Shown in pieces: positions 34,858-35,201 of a stretch of DNA of 35,201 bases; the stretch's first letter is position 1; each line of letters begins with the position of its first letter. Source of the DNA: Pseudomonadota bacterium (lineage in GTDB: Bacteria; Desulfobacterota; Desulfobacteria; Desulfobacterales; RPRI01). A program made the translations under genes and the position numbers. The stretch spans positions 1 to 35,201 of the forward strand of contig JAHIFE010000150.1 of assembly GCA_018901125.1 (NCBI GenBank), given 5' to 3'. The notes under the pieces are model-generated. The model made no database searches. It saw nothing but the letters and a program-made list of their open reading frames with translations, and was not told the DNA's origin.

Positions 34858-35104
34858 CGTTATTATATGGCTATAGGAGTTTTTACTTAAATGGAACTAC
34901 GAGTAATCCTCTTAAGTTCAGAATGAAAGAGAGCGGTATGTTGCTCATTGTCAAACGTATGATCGAATATGACAAAAGTATAAATACAAAACCTCAGCCA
35001 CTTCTCATTTTGAGATATTTTTCACATATCACAGTTCCTCCATAACCTTTGATAAGAAGAATGTATGAAAGAATTGCATTGATCTTAGGGTCTTTTATTC
35101 TTTT
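34858..35104. other. Gap after hsdR
   Basis: These 247 AT-rich bases are without a recognisable gene, promoter or strong terminator hairpin. The open frame crossing the hsdR end into this gap has no credible start or protein features. Confidence 0.4.
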
Positions 35105-35201
35105 GAGCCAGTTTCAAAACGTCCCATTTTGGCCGATCTCTGCGTTGGGTGAAAATTTTAATCCTCGAAATACTCTATGTATTCCTGCGGTTAAAATTTT
35201 C
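35105..35201. mobile_element. MITE-like element, second copy, inverted and cut by window end
   Basis: The segment begins with the same 18-bp terminal repeat GAGCCAGTTTCAAAACGT. It then follows the reverse complement of the right part of the copy at 25843-25992 for the remaining bases, with only a handful of differences, breaking off inside the internal GGTTAAAATTTT palindrome. The other end lies beyond the window. The orientation is opposite to the first copy. Confidence 0.85.

Noticed and set aside
34833-35045. Plus-strand 70-codon frame after hsdR
   Set aside because: It begins inside hsdR in another frame, with no ribosome binding site and no protein features.

Overview
The window looks like chromosome of a Gram-negative, polarly flagellated bacterium, most likely a deltaproteobacterium in the broad sense (Desulfobacterota). 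This is inferred from gene order (motB-motB-fliL-fliM-fliN-fliOPQR-flhB-flhA-flhF-flhG-fliA, then flgF-G-A-H-I-J and flgN-K-L-csrA-fliW), from the presence of P- and L-ring genes, from AT-rich codon use, and from paired sigma-54 and sigma-28 promoter sequences. No rRNA, tRNA or CRISPR was seen.

Region 1 (1-22864, all + strand) is a large flagellar cluster. It encodes stator proteins (a cut-off MotB and a complete second MotB), FliL, the switch proteins FliM and FliN, the export gate FliOPQR-FlhB-FlhA, the polar placement pair FlhF/FlhG and sigma-28 (FliA). These are followed by less usual genes: a second FliL-like protein with 14-residue tandem repeats, two small proteins, a FliK-like hook-length protein and a stand-alone FlhB C-terminal domain. 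A near-perfect sigma-54 promoter (14325-14340) precedes flgF-G-A-H-I-J. A sigma-28 promoter (18942-18968) precedes flgN-K-L-csrA-fliW, so FliA encoded here probably drives the late genes here.

Region 2 (22924-25693, - strand) is an apparent RiPP cassette. A 20-residue Lys/Cys peptide with a strong ribosome binding site is followed by an imperfect terminator hairpin, a Cys-rich 119-residue protein, a radical SAM/SPASM maturase with an N-terminal PqqD-like (RRE-like) region, and a small cupin. The maturase is split by an apparent one-base frameshift. A pyrimidine-dimer DNA glycosylase gene comes last.

Region 3 (about 25840-35201) is a visibly more GC-rich defence island. It is a tightly overlapped five-gene operon: hsdM, a YhcG-type PD-(D/E)XK nuclease, hsdS, a SIR2-like protein and hsdR. 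Its promoter carries a 17-bp palindrome over the -10 region. The island is bracketed by two inverted copies of a MITE-like element with 18-bp terminal inverted repeats; the second copy is cut by the window end. A third, decayed fragment of the element lies in the leader of the RiPP precursor gene.

The best candidates for something little described are the tiny RiPP cassette and the SIR2 protein built into a type I restriction operon.
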